A DNA stretch of 64,000 bases, taken from Bretschneidera sinensis. Taxonomy: Eukaryota; Streptophyta; Magnoliopsida; Brassicales; Akaniaceae. Each line of letters opens with the position of its first letter. Position 1 is the first letter of the stretch. The notes beneath the pieces were generated by a model that did not search any database, was not told the origin of the DNA, and worked only from the letters and a program-made list of their open reading frames with translations. Shown here in pieces: positions 36,190 through 48,446 of the stretch. The stretch is taken from positions 143,717,828-143,781,827 of the forward strand of contig CM043700.1 in the NCBI GenBank assembly GCA_023935145.1, in the 5' to 3' direction. The translations under genes were made by a program, and so were the position numbers.

Positions 36190-36693
36190 TGTTAGAATGG
36201 ATCATGACTGGATCGTACGTTGATCGAGTAATAACCACAAAACAATAAAGTAAGATAAAAAGGGAGACAACAAATTTACGTGGTTCGGCTTAAAGCCTAC
36301 GTCCACGGGCAGAGGCCAGCAGCAAATTTCACAATAGTGAGAGAATATACAAAGAGTGTTTACAAAATTGGCTTTAGCCAATACACACAATCTCACAATT
36401 TCTCTCTTAATTTCTCTCTTAATTTCTCTTTCTTCTTGATATCAATACTTAATGTGGGAATGCCTTTAATAGGCTCACAAAAAAGTCCAAATGACAAACA
36501 TCAATGGATGCTCATCATTTTGTTGCTCATCATTTTGTTCTCCAATTGTACCGAAGTGAACTTTGTCTTTCACTTTGTCATCCACCATAGCCTAAAGTGA
36601 GTTTTTCTTTTGACCCAAAAATTGAGCCACAAATAATGCACCAAAGTGGATACTTTTGACCCACCACATATTCAAGGCAATAATTATCCAACA
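36190..36693 (-). repeat. 5' LTR of Copia element B
   Basis: TGTTGGATAATTA (minus start, at 36693) to CATTCTAACA (minus end, at 36190), with the primer-binding site adjoining at about 36175-36189. TTTAT at 36694-36698 is the target duplication. A TTTCTCTCTTAA motif is tripled here compared with the other LTR copies. Confidence 0.85.
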
Positions 36694-36837
36694 TTTATCT
36701 ATTATCTTCTTAACTTATATATGTCATCGATCTCGAGTTGCTTTCATAATGATAAGTCCGGGAGTTCCATGTCAAAGGTTACATGATTGTAAGGTTTCTA
36801 TCAAATACAAGTTTACGTATGGCATTCCTCTGATTAG

Positions 36838-37582
36838 GTCCTGCTCAATAACTTGTGGAGAAGTCTTTTTTTTTGAGACAATAGCTAAAGCATTAAGACC
36901 TGGGGGTGTGCTCTGGAATATGGCAGAAAGTATGTGGCTCCATACGCATCTTATTCAAGAAATGATCTGTTTGCCATGAAACATTCAAGGGTTCTGTCCA
37001 TTATGCATGGGCAAGTGTTCCAACATATCCAAGGTAATGGTGTACTTTATTTCAGTGATATTTGTACTGTTTCTCTTATTTTCTTCGAGTAGTTGTTCTA
37101 TTCTTTCTGACAACTTTGAGGCCCAAATAATAAGTATTTTTACACACGTCGCTTGTGTTCAAATTCAATCAAATATTAACCAGCAACCTTTGGCCCAATG
37201 GTTATTGTCTCAAGTCAAATGTACTTGAGTGCGTTGAGATCTTAAGTTTGATTCTTTATGCCAACAACTCCCATACGAATAAGGTGGGCAGGGATTATGG
37301 ATAGGTTAGATCATCGTTGTCAATCAAAATAAAAATAAAAATTCATCCAAATAATATACAAGAAAAGATAGCAGTTATACATACGGGATGGTATAGCGGT
37401 AGTATTTGTCTTTCATGATATTATGTAATTCAGTAATTGATTGAAAAAGGAGGTGATATTTCCAGAGAGGGATTTGATTGTATATTATTTTATACCAGCT
37501 GTAGACTCGATCACATATTTTGAAATGATTTCTTACTGGCGGTTGTTTCAAAACTTGGCATGCAGTGGTGTAATTGGTTTTC
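36838..37582 (+). pseudogene. SPMS: Spermine synthase, exons 8 and start of 9
   Basis: Exon 8 (36838-37033) encodes the LVEK...[31 protein letters not shown] and, after a frameshift near 36965, [20 protein letters not shown] segments. An in-frame TAA replaces the glutamate after PAQ. The donor AAG/GTAATG is intact. Exon 9 begins at 37566 with SGVIGF and is lost after about 17 bp, where LRK10L sequence takes over. About 50-60 C-terminal residues of the enzyme are absent from the window. Confidence 0.9.
37179..37340 (+). mobile_element. tRNA-derived SINE in spermine synthase intron 8
   Basis: 162 bp with a box A-like TGGCCCAATGGT near its start (37191), a box B-like AGTTTGATTC about 55 bp later (37248), and an A-rich end (AAAATAAAAATAAAA). 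It is flanked by an imperfect 16-bp direct repeat starting ATTC (37163-37178 and 37341-37356, 13 of 16 matching). This is the expected structure of a Pol III SINE. A second copy at 63263-63424 is part of the segmental duplication, not a separate insertion. Confidence 0.7.
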
Positions 37583-37594
37583 AAAACTTGGCAT

Positions 37595-39221
37595 TCTGTG
37601 AAGTTGTTTGTGAAGCGTATAGATTACGTAGGGCAGCAGATTCACTTGTTTGATCCCGATGCTTGCCTCCCAAGGCTGCTTTGAAACCTCAGCTTATCTA
37701 CAACTCCTTTCCACGTTGAAGAGCATTACAGCTTCACGTTGTTCAATTGTTCGTCCAATCATGTCTCATCTGATTTTGAAAGAATCCCTTGGGTCCCTTG
37801 CTTAAGCATCCCTGGTTACAGAGTGCAGGCCCAAAATTCTTTTGATGTTCCACTCGGACTACCCCTAATATCTTGCAGCAAGATTTATAACATATCATCA
37901 ATTCCTGAAGAAATCATAAATGAAGGAAAGAATGATTTTTATTTGCATTGGGACAACCCAATATGCAGCGAATGTGAATCAAAAGGCAAGGGATGTCAAT
38001 TGAAGATTAATAGCACATATCAAAAAGAATGTTTAATTGAAGATTAAACAGAGCTAGAAGAAGATGATTTATATATTGACTCGGAATATTCATCTATTTG
38101 CAGGCTCAATTGTAGGTTCATTTCTTCTAGCTCTGTTTATCTTTGGACTTTTCTTTGTCTATCGAACAAAAAAAGAATAAAGAAGAGACTCGAGTCAATA
38201 TGAAGAAATTTTTGGAGGATTACAAAGCTCTAAAGCCTACACGATACTCATGCTGATATTAAGAGGATAACAAATCAGTTCAAGCACAAACTGGGCAAAG
38301 GGGGTTTTGGAACTGTGTTCAAAGGAAGGCTTTCAAATGATGTTCTAGTTGCGGTTAAAGTCCTTGATGATATCAAAGGAAATGGGGAAGATTTCGTTAA
38401 TGAAATGGGATCAATGGGTAGGATCCACCATGTTAACATTGCTCGCTTGGTTGGATATTGTGCTGATGGATATAATCGAGCTCTTGTTTATGAGTACCTT
38501 CCAAACGAGTCACTAGAGAAGTTTATATTTTCAAGCAATAATGGAGGAAACCGTTCCCTTAGTTGGGAGAAGCTTCATGATATCGCTTTAGGAATAACCA
38601 AGGGAATTGAATACCTTCACCAAGGGTGTGATCTTCATATCCTCCATTTTGATATCAATCCTCATAATATCTTGCTAGACAGCAACTTCAATCCTAAAAT
38701 ATCGGATTTTGGTCTAGCCAAGTTGTGTCCTAAGGAAAAAAGTGCAGTTTCTATGACTGCAGCCAGAGGGACTATGGGCTATATTGCACCTGAAGTGCTG
38801 TCAAGGAACTTTGGTAATGTGTCGTATAAATCGGATGTTTACAGTTACGGAATGTTGTTGCTTGAAATGGTAGGAGGGAGGGAGAATATTGATGTTACAG
38901 TTGAGAACGCAAGCCAAGTGTACTTCCCAGATTGGGTATATAATCGCTTAGATAAAAAAAGAAGTGTTAGGGATCAAAATCGAAGATGAAAAGCGTGCTA
39001 ATACTGTGAAGAAATTAGCAATTGTGGGACTTTGGTGCATTCAGTGGTACCCTGTGAATCGTCCTTCAATGAAAGATGTGGTTCAAATGTTAGAGGGAGA
39101 AACAGACTCTCTTACAGTTCCACCAAATCCTTTCGCTTCTGAAGACCGAACGAAGATGAATGCAGTAATCCCTAGAGGACCCTTGAACATAGAGCTAGCA
39201 GTTATTTCTGAATTGGAATAA
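37595..39221 (+). pseudogene. LRK10L receptor kinase fused to spermine synthase exon 9
   Basis: Lacks the signal peptide and start of the ectodomain; it joins directly after SPMS exon 9. Ectodomain: SVKLFVKRIDYVGQQIHLFD, FTLFNCSSNHVSSDFERIPW, then ICSECESKGKGCQL (37740-38046). The membrane exon begins at 38104 (SIVGSFLLALFIFGLFFVYR) and the kinase spans 38270-39221. Lesions: TGA at about 37684, a stop after RTKKE near 38177, a 2-bp loss at about 38250 (YSC then TGA), and a frameshift near 38955 between two kinase frames. The catalytic loop reads HFDINPHNILLD: the usual lysine is asparagine. Otherwise very close to the intact gene at 46072. Confidence 0.9.
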
Positions 39222-39501
39222 AAGCTAGCATTATTACTAGTGTTACTTATTTTATCATTTTGGATGTTATCATGAGAATATGTTTTTTAAACCATTCCCA
39301 TTTGGTTGATGGCTTCTTCTAAGGGGTATTTGCAAGCAGTGCGAATAGTGGCCGCAATTTACCACCTTCTATAACGTAGTGTAACTTATGTAACTTTTAT
39401 GTCTGCCTTTTAAAATTATGAATAATTGGAAACAATCTGTGCACCAATATGGTCACTCTGTTTCAGAGCTGACCGCTAAACAAAGTTACATATGCTTACT
39501 G

Positions 39502-39798
39502 ACCAAACTTTTCCTTGAATTCATTTCCTTTATACACAGAGCCATTGCCTCCTTCACCTAATTTGTTCTTGAAACCGGTAGTCATCTTCTTTATATCTGT
39601 GTAAGAGTACCTTACTGGCATGAGGTTGTTGTGACATTGCAGGAATTCTTCAATGGTGTCATACATCGAGAAATGCCTTCTTCGCCATGTAAAGATTAAA
39701 AAGGCAATTACACACGGTGTCCCACTTAAAACTGCTGCTAAACGGTAAAGCACTGTGTAGGAAAATCGCAGAAGTAATTGTGAGAGAAAGTAAATCAT
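39502..39798 (-). pseudogene. LRK10L fragment, membrane to glycine loop
   Basis: Minus-strand piece encoding a membrane segment (VLSGTPCVIAFLIFTWRRRH), the juxtamembrane DTIEEFLQCHNNLMPVRYSY and the kinase start ending GEGGNGSVYKG, then unrelated residues and a stop. It resembles the 11958 and 59745 genes more than its neighbours. It is head-to-tail opposed to the adjacent LRK10L pseudogene, so it arrived by inversion or ectopic joining. Too short to function. Confidence 0.8.
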
Positions 39799-42700
39799 TT
39801 TGAAATTGAATCGTTTGTGTTCTTAATTATTCTTAGTAGTTCAGTGCAGAATTTATTTCTGTTTTTTTTCTTTTGTGTTGACGTCTTCTAAATTTTCTCT
39901 GACATACAAACATTATTAAATTGAGAGATTCTAACATCAGCTAGTTCTAACTTCTAAGTTAAGTTTCTCCTTCTGTGTTTTGGCCCAAATTGATCAAAAC
40001 TAATTTTTGCAGTAAGTAAAGACACTAGTTTAGCCTCCAAAAAGCATTAGCCTAATTTAGTAAGAGGAGAAAGAAACCCTCACCTATGACCACGTAGAGT
40101 AAATCTGCATCAACTAAGATTAAAAAGTTGACAGCGTACAGAATCTTTGAATATATGATAAGATGGAAAAAGAAAAAGAAACCCTCACCTATGATCACAT
40201 ACGAGCATTGCATAAAATAGAATGAGTACCTTGAAAATAATCTAAATTATTACAATCAATCCAAATCCAATCAAATTGTTTGGATGCAGAGCAAGTAGTT
40301 TGCATATAACTGGTCAAATTAAGATAATCCAATTATTTTTTTTGGTTGTTAATGAGATGCAATATATTCAGTTTAGCTAGTCGCTCTACCTAGTAGCTTA
40401 GTACATACTTCAGAGAGAGTGATCTTAATCTTCTACATCAACAATAACGCTGCTGAATGATGGAAGTTTTACAGACTCAATAAAGAGAGATGGATCTCAA
40501 TTCTTCATCAAAATTAATAACTACTGATTAAACCATAGTTAGCGTCTTAGTGACGTAGTTTCATGGAAGGAACCACCTGAAATGGCTTTCAAATAAGCTA
40601 TCTAAGAAATTTAAAAGGCCAAAAGAAAAGCCAAATGAAGAAGATTTCAATGAAAATTCTATGTTTTTGATCGTGTTGTTTCTATGTTAGTGGGTCGTGA
40701 TGTCAACTAGTCATGCTGAAATTTAGAAATATGGGAACATTCTACAATCTTAGTGACTTCATATGTATCATTAGATTAATTTGCATAACAGTTTCCACTG
40801 ATTACATAGCAGCAAATTAATTCGTGCGAAAGTATTGAATTTTTATATATAAAAAATGTAAGATGGAAAGATGACTGTTTTTGGTTTTGCGGATGTTTTA
40901 CCGTGTCAATTATGAAAAATTTAAGGAATAAGATATGTTTGGTTATGATAATAGAAGTGAATTGGTGGCAGCTGTCAAATTTGTTTGGGAGGCCACAGTT
41001 TTTGGTTGCGGTTTTATTTGGTAGCTTGCAGCCGACGGTGCTAATCATTTAAGGTGTAAATTCAGTGTCATGTATTTGTGGCAATTTGCCTAAATCAATC
41101 AATTAATCTCTTTCTTCTTCTTTAAAAAATTACACGTATTTATATATAAATTTTGTATAAAAAGTTTGAATGAAATTTTAAGTCTATCGATCTACATGTT
41201 TAAAAGGCATTAAAGCTTAGTAAACTTGTAAGTTTGAAATGTATCTTTATAAAATATAATTCAAATTCACAAGTTTTGAAAATTGGATCAATGTTAGTGT
41301 AAAAGCTTTAGTTTTTAAATTGTATTTAAATATTTTTTTAACTAATTTAAAATATAAATACATGCATTATAAATTCATAAATCGAAATATAACTTTCAAA
41401 TTGTAATATACAGCTAAAATTAATACACCGTCCGTTTCATAATTTTTGTCATGTTTACCATTTGTCCAATTAAATTAATAATTTTTTGTATTAAATTATT
41501 AAATTTTTTTATATACATAAATAGAGTTTAAAATTTTCTAAAATATATATATATATATATTTAAAATAATATATATATAAAATAATTAAAACTAAAATAG
41601 ATTAAAAAAAATGACAAGAGACTAAAATTATGGAATAGAAAAAATATAACTTTGTTGCTTGTGAAGCCTCATATTTCCACTTAATTACTCGCTCTTTAAG
41701 GGTGAAAATGAAATTTTATTAAGGAACAAACAAAGCATTAAAGGAAGAGCATAAAGACTTATAAACAAAATCACTTCTTTAATTAATTAATTAATTAATT
41801 TATAAATTTACCATTAAATGATATGAAATGGGTTGAAGTTTTCACATTCCTCAAATTTGCGAAAAAGTCGGAGACAATAAAGATATTTTGGAAGTCAGTC
41901 AAGCAAAATCACATCTTTAATAAAAGTCTCTGTTAATTGCGTGTATCAAATTTCTAGGTATTGCTATCACAGTAACCCTTGGCATTTAATTTCCTTTGGA
42001 ACAAGTTGCAAGTCGGATTGACTTTGTGAAAATAATGGTCAAAATTGTGTTCCTCTTCTAAATGAGATAATACCACTTTTCAAAAAAGTCTTCAGCACAA
42101 GAGTATGGATTAACCTAATTGAGGATTTTTGAAAAGGTTAATTAAAATATAAACCATGTGATTTCACTTTAATTATAATCCACCTCATTAATATCCAAAA
42201 TATCAAAAAGTTACATTTCACTTTAAAATTTTATTGTATAATTCATTCAACTCAACCAGTCATATAGATTTGTATATTTTTTCTCATCAAAGTGGAAGAG
42301 TATAATTTAATTTAAATAGGTAAGAAATTTCCTATATTTAAGCTTATCAATCTTTATTTTTTTTATATTAATTTAATTACAAATTAATTAATTGTTTGTG
42401 AAAACATTTATTCATATAGATTAATGATTATTTTCCTTCTATAAATAACTTGCTTATGTAGAGCAAAATTATATCTTAAATATTTGAGAAAACTAAAAAA
42501 AATTAATTTAGTTGATTTAATTAATTTTTTAATAAAAACTTATTTATACAAAATAATGAATTTTTTATCAAACAATTATTTATAGAGAATCTTAATTTTA
42601 AAAAGAAAATAAAATATAATTATTAAGTACACATACTATTAAAGCCAAAATAAAGTAAAAAAGAAAAAAAGTGGTAAGTGACTAAAATTATGATAGAGAA

Positions 42701-45700
42701 AGTATAATTTTGTTGCTAGTGAAACCTCATATTTTTACTTAATTATATGCTCTTTAAGGGTGAGAATGAAATTTTATTCAATAACAAACAAAGCATTAAA
42801 GGAAAAGCCTAGAGACTTATAAACAAAATCACTTCTTTTATTTATTTATTTGTAAATTTACCATTAAATGATGTGAAATGTGTTGAAGTTTTCACATGTC
42901 TCAAATTTGATATTCCACATGATCATGCTTTAATAATAGTTTGCATAGTCCTTTAGGCATTGATATTTTAACTCATTAATTGGGAATGCATTTTGAGCGT
43001 TGTTTAATTTCTATCCCATCGGTCATCGTAGTAGTCTGGTGTTGGGTCTGATCATCCACCCTCATATTCGGTCCACCATTCAAATCGCGTGATATTAAGT
43101 GGTTTAAATTACCTATTAACTCGATTCAATCATTTTCATGTAAATGACAAAGAGCAATAGTCGAAAGTCTCGACTCTATAATGATAAATATTACGCGTAA
43201 TTAATTTTAATTATTTATATTTAAATTAAAAAATAATATGTTTTAATGATTATTTCCTCAAATTATAAGTATTTTGACACATTAAAGTTTTGGAATCGAA
43301 TTTTCAAATCAACCAGTTCTCATGGATACTGAGGATTACTATCATAAATATATATATTGATGGAATATAGATAGATTAGATTACCGTTGTTGCTAAAAAA
43401 AATGTTAATAAAAGCTTTAATTTATCTAACTATAAAAGTTGTTATGTTAGGTGCCATAAAAAAAGGTTCAAACTTAAAGTAGTAAGCATGTCTTATTTCA
43501 ACGATTAAAAATGCAACATAGTTTTTTAATTATATTATTAATATAATATTAAACTATAATTAAGTGCTTTTAAAACCACTTGTTTACTGTGATAATTTTT
43601 TCTTAAGAAAATCCATGTTACTTAATTTTAATTGTTAAATGTGCTTTGTCCTCTAATTTTTCTTGTGATAGAACTTTCAAAGTGAAATAACATATTTTTT
43701 CTTATCAAAGTAGAAAAGTGTGATTTGATTTAAATAGGTAAGAAAATTCCTAAATTTAAGCTTATCAATCTTTATTTTTTAAAATTAATTTAGTGAATTT
43801 AATTACAAATTAATTAATTGTTTGTGAAAACATTTATTCATATAGATTAATGATTTTTCCTTTTATAAATAACCTGCTTATATAGAGCAAAGTTATATCT
43901 TAACTATTGAGAAAACTAAAAAAATTAATTTAGTTGATTTAATTATATATTAATTTATTTTTATAAAAAACCTATTTATATAGAGTAATGAATTTTTTAT
44001 CAAACAATTACTTATAGAGAATCTTAATTATTTCTATTTAATATTCTACATTTTACTTGTATATATATACTTATCTTCTTGGTATATCTGCGTAAGCGCA
44101 TAAATCATTTTTATCCCCAATTACACTTCAATTGATACACCTTTTGAATTTTCTCAGCTGTGGGATGCTAGTGATTAATTACATCCCATAGAAAACCACA
44201 GGAAGGGAGAAGACTTAATAGGAGGATGTACGAAATGAAGTATTCCTTCAACTCTTTTCTGAAATAGGAGGCGGTTTTGATGCTGAACCATACGATTTGC
44301 TAGTGCAAAAGATAAGACAAGATAACACGTTGACACGTATCCTTCTCAATTTCAAAATTAATTAATGACTACTGATTAAACCATAGTTAGCGTCTTAGTG
44401 GCGTAGTTTCATGGAAGGGAAGCCTTCTAAGAAATTTAAAAGGCCAAATGAAGAAAACTTCAATGAAAATTTCATGTTTTTGATCGTGTTGTTTCTATGT
44501 TAGTGGGTCATGATGTCAACTAGTCATGCTGAAATTTAGAAATACAAAAACATTCTACAATCTTAACGTGTAGACAATATAATGAAAAATGATTAGATAT
44601 GTATCTTTAAATTAATTTGTTGCTATGTAATCCGTGGAAATTCGTGCGAAGTTACCAAAGTTTTGTATATGAAAAATGTAAGCTTTTGAAGTTGGTGATG
44701 GTGGGGTAATAATTTGTAGTATATGTACTGTATACAACATCTTTCAGTTGAACCAAATTCAATGTTTCAGCCCTCAAGTCAGATAATTTCATTGTTAAGG
44801 CCTTGCTTGTTAGAAACTTGCACAAAATTTTCATATGCGTCTTAGCATTTTAAAATCAATCAAGTAACCTCCTAAACATTGGGCCAATATCAAATAGGAC
44901 CTTCCATTAGAAGTTCTATCTACGCTAACGATAAGTTTAAACGATCATAATACCTTTTTTTTTTTAATTTTCAAAACAACAAAACTTACTGATCGCTGTT
45001 ACGAAATGGGCTAACAAACAATTTTTTCCAAAATTCAGGTATGCTTGTGATATTACTCCTATGTGGACCTTATAGCACCGCCATGATTTCCAATTCACCA
45101 TCAATATGGACCAACAGAGATTAAAGTATCTTGGTAGAACAACGTCGTCAAATACTTCAGTTGATACCTTGTTTGAATTTTCTCACTTGTGGGGTACTAG
45201 TGGTAGAAAACCACAAGAAGAACTTATAGGAGACCAGTGTGAAATGAAGACTTCTTGACCTCCTTTTTAAATGATCTAAATTACTGACCAATATTTTCTT
45301 AAATGTTTAATTTAATTGTTTTGGACGTATCCAAACACACCAACTTGAATTTTTCTCCCATAAATTTTCTGATTGATGCAAGAATGCATCTTAGGTTCCA
45401 CCATTTGAGAATCATACAGGAAGACATTTTAGTTAGTGACAAAGAAGTGAAAGAACCATAGTCATATAGTAAGAGTCTATGAGATAAGAGAGCTGCTATT
45501 GAGGCCGGTTTTGCACTATCAAATTAGACCTTAACAATTAGTTCTTGTTATATTGTCGACATCCATATGCTACAGTAATTTTTTGAAGTTAAAATCATAA
45601 AATAATTGTTCAATTTTATGATGTGTCGTTATATTATTAATCCGTTGTCGGATAATTCAAATATCATTAACAAGAGAAATTTCTTTTTCGATAAGATTTT

Positions 45701-46071
45701 ATGAATCAAGTGAATCATTACCGTTCAAAATGAAAATGATTTCTTCTTTATTTGATGATAGATGGTGGTGATGTATTTGATCCTCAAAAACTGTCTATAC
45801 AAAAATCTTATCCATACAAATTTTTTATAGAGGAATGTCACTACTCATCCATCATTTTACCTTAACAATTACGATATTTGATAACCGATTAAAGTCAACT
45901 TAAATCACCAACTTCCATAAATGCCGTTTGTTTGGTGATTTTCATAACTAAACAATCCCAATAGGTCCAGCTCCAGCCTCAACATGGGTTAGAGGTAATA
46001 ATGCATAAAAGCCAACTTCCATCTCCCTTATTGTGGTAAAAAGCAACTCAGAAGTAGTCCTGTTTGCATCG
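39799..46071. other. AT-rich, internally duplicated spacer
   Basis: No gene found. Related blocks: about 40510-40750 with 44352-44572 (shared ACCATAGTTAGCGTCTTAGTG and GTTAGTGGGTC words); about 41640-41860 with 42700-42905; about 42260-42490 with 43675-43910. These suggest repeated duplication of receptor-gene flanking DNA. The last 150 bp before 46072 should hold the promoter of the intact LRK10L gene. Confidence 0.6.
43285..43412 (+). mobile_element. Possible degenerate SINE 3' part
   Basis: GGAATCGAATTTTC resembles a box B, and the following AGATTAGATTACCGTTGTTGC plus A-rich tail resembles the 3' end of the SINE at 37179-37340 (AGGTTAGATCATCGTTGTC). The 5' part and flanking repeats were not found. 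Confidence 0.3.
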
Positions 46072-48446
46072 ATGAGTTACTCAATAGAAAAGGCTCTCTC
46101 TTTCTTTTGCTTGTTTTTGTTGTTAGTACATGTAGAGGATGGAGCTGTAGGGCTTGATGAGTGTCCTGAATCAAGGTGTGGGCACCATGACATTCGATTC
46201 CCTTTCGGACTCAATGGCACCCACCAGCCAGATCACTGTGGCTATCCTGGGTTTGATCTTTCTTGCACCAACGATCAACGTCATACAGTTCTCGAGCTAC
46301 CGACTTCAGTGCAACTATTTGTCAGAAAAATTGATTACAAATTTCAGATGATTTATGCATATGACCCGAAAGGTTGCCTACCAAGACAGCTTTTAAACTT
46401 TAATTTGTCCACTTCTCCTTTTCAAATTGACGAAGAATACATGAGCAATTTCACGTTATTTAGTTGTTCTTCAACAAGAACATCTTCATACTATATTTCT
46501 TGCCTTAGTGCTCCTGGGGCCGAAGTTTATGCCGCATCATCTGATTATACCATTGAGGATTTGCCCCTATCAGGTTGTACCAAGATGTATAACCGTAATT
46601 TATCAGCTTCATATTCCATAATCCACGAGAACATTGGTCTCCGTTTGAATTGGTCTAAACCAATATGCAGGGGTTGTGAGGCAGAAGGCAAACTCTGTAA
46701 ATTGAAGAATAATAAAACTGAACCTGCTGAAACTGAATGTTACCCCAAGCCCAAACGAACCAAAGGTAAGGTTCACATTGCACTTTTCTACTTATTGTTT
46801 CACTACTTATAACCAAACATATACTATTCATTTGATTTATCCAAATTTACTTATTTTCTGCGATGCGATTTTGAGAAATTCACTTTAATAAAGATTATGG
46901 AGGCATTTAATTGATGGGTAATAGTAGTTGTTAAAGATCCATAAGAGTTTATAGAAAATCATAGCTGTCAATGTGGATACACCTCCTTTTGCCTTAGATG
47001 ACAATGGAAATTAGACTTGTTAGACATACCTTTGGTATTTGGTGCAAAACTTCAAATTTTATTCCATGGTTCCAACAAATAAGCGGCTATCTGTTTGCAT
47101 TTGGGTTGGAGATTGAGTTGGATTTTTAAATCATAGCTGTCAATGTCATGCTTTATGAATATCAAGAACATGAAAAACTAACTTGCTATATTGTTACCTT
47201 GTACAGATACCACAATGAAGTTGGTGATTACTGGTGAGTTCTCCATCCAATTTTCCATTTCAGACTTTGTTCATCATCTTTCTATTAAAAGGATAAAGTT
47301 CCTAGAAGATTCGAGTTCTTGACCTCGAATGTTGTACATGCAGGGGTAATCCTAGGTTCGTTTCTTCTGCTATTAGCGATTATTATATTTTATCGCATAT
47401 ATAGCTTAGATAAAATTGAAAAACAAAATCAAGCAAAAATTAACGTCTTTCTGGAGGATTATAGAGCTCTTAAGCCTGCAAGGTACTCATACGCTGATCT
47501 AAAGAGGATTACAAATCAATTCAAGGAAAAGTTAGGCCAGGGAGCTTATGGAACAGTGTTTAAAGGAAAGCTTTCCAATGAGATCCATGTGGCTGTGAAG
47601 ATGCTCAACGATACCAAAGGAAACGGGGAAGAGTTCATTAACGAAGTGGGAACCATAGGAAGAATCCACCATGTCAATGTGGTTCGCTTGGTTGGCTTCT
47701 GCGCTGATGGGTTTAGACGAGCTCTTGTTTATGAGTACTTACCAAATGAGTCATTAGAGAAGTTCATATTTTCAAGTGAAGGTAAGAACCAAGCCCTTGG
47801 TTGGGAGAAGCTTCAAGATATTTCTCTTGGCATAGCGAGAGGAATTGAGTATCTTCACCAAGGGTGTGACCAACGGATCTTACATTTCGATATCAAGCCG
47901 CATAATGTTCTGTTAGATGAAAACTTCAATCCAAAAATTTCTGATTTTGGTCTAGCCAAATTGTGTTCCAAAGACCAAAGTGTTGTTTCCATGACTGCGG
48001 CTAGGGGGACGATGGGCTACATTGCACCTGAAGTGTTTTCGAGGAACTTTGGGAATGTATCTTACAAATCAGACGTCTATAGCTTTGGAATGATGTTGCT
48101 TGAAATGGTTGGAGGGAGGAAAAATATTGATGTTACAGTGGAGAAGACTAGCCAAGTCTACTTCCCAGAGTGGATATACAATCATTTGGATCAAGGAGAA
48201 GAGCTGAGAATACGGGTTGAGGTAGAAGGAGATGCTAAAATTGCAAAGAAACTGACAATTGTGGGACTCTGGTGCATTCAGTGGTATCCGGTGGGTCGTC
48301 CTCCCATGAAAAATGTTGTTCAAATGTTGGAAGGAGAAGGAGACAATTTAACAATGCCTCCTAACCCTTTTGCCACTACAGGTCCTACAAGAATGCCTAG
48401 GAGACATCTTCACCAAGAGTTAGAAGTCATCTCTGAAACAGAGTGA
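46072..48446 (+). CDS. LRK10L receptor-like serine/threonine kinase, intact (607 aa)
   Basis: Three exons: 46072-46765, 47207-47233, 47344-48446, all GT-AG and in phase (1824 coding bases). A signal peptide (FFCLFLLLVHVEDGAVG, residues about 9-27) precedes the GUB_WAK ectodomain (CPESRCGHHDIRFPFGL) and the C-terminal cysteine motif CRGCEAEGKLC. A membrane segment lies at about residues 241-260. The kinase starts at about 304: GQGAYGTVFKG loop, AVKML lysine near 326, non-RD catalytic [12 protein letters not shown] near 420, DFGLAK near 441, YIAPEV. The ATG at 46072 is chosen because it opens the signal peptide. Likely a plasma-membrane receptor for a cell-wall or pathogen-derived ligand; the ligand is unknown. 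The only undamaged LRK10L here. Confidence 0.92.

Larger units (their letters stand above)
31555..36693 (-). mobile_element. Copia element B (TNT1-94/Tork type) in spermine synthase intron 7
   Basis: Minus-strand LTR retrotransposon. The 3' LTR is at 31555-32033 and the 5' LTR at 36190-36693. The primer-binding site next to the 5' LTR reads TTGGTATCAGAAC on the minus strand and the polypurine tract AAGGTGGAGATT lies next to the 3' LTR. Target duplication TTTAT (30963-30967, repeated at 31550-31554, and 36694-36698). The coding order gag, protease, integrase, RT, RNase H is that of Copia. Several stops and frameshifts make it non-autonomous. LTR lengths differ (479 and 504 bp), so it is not a fresh insertion. 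Confidence 0.9.

Noticed and set aside
36280..36600. Recurring 70-106 aa frame starting MVRLKAYVHGQRP in four places
   Set aside because: All copies are inside Copia B LTRs (30968, 31555, 36190, 62253); it is antisense LTR sequence with no protein evidence.
37385..37420. Possible tRNA gene (GGGATGGTATAGCGGTAG)
   Set aside because: A box A-like start exists but there is no anticodon stem pairing, box B or acceptor closure.
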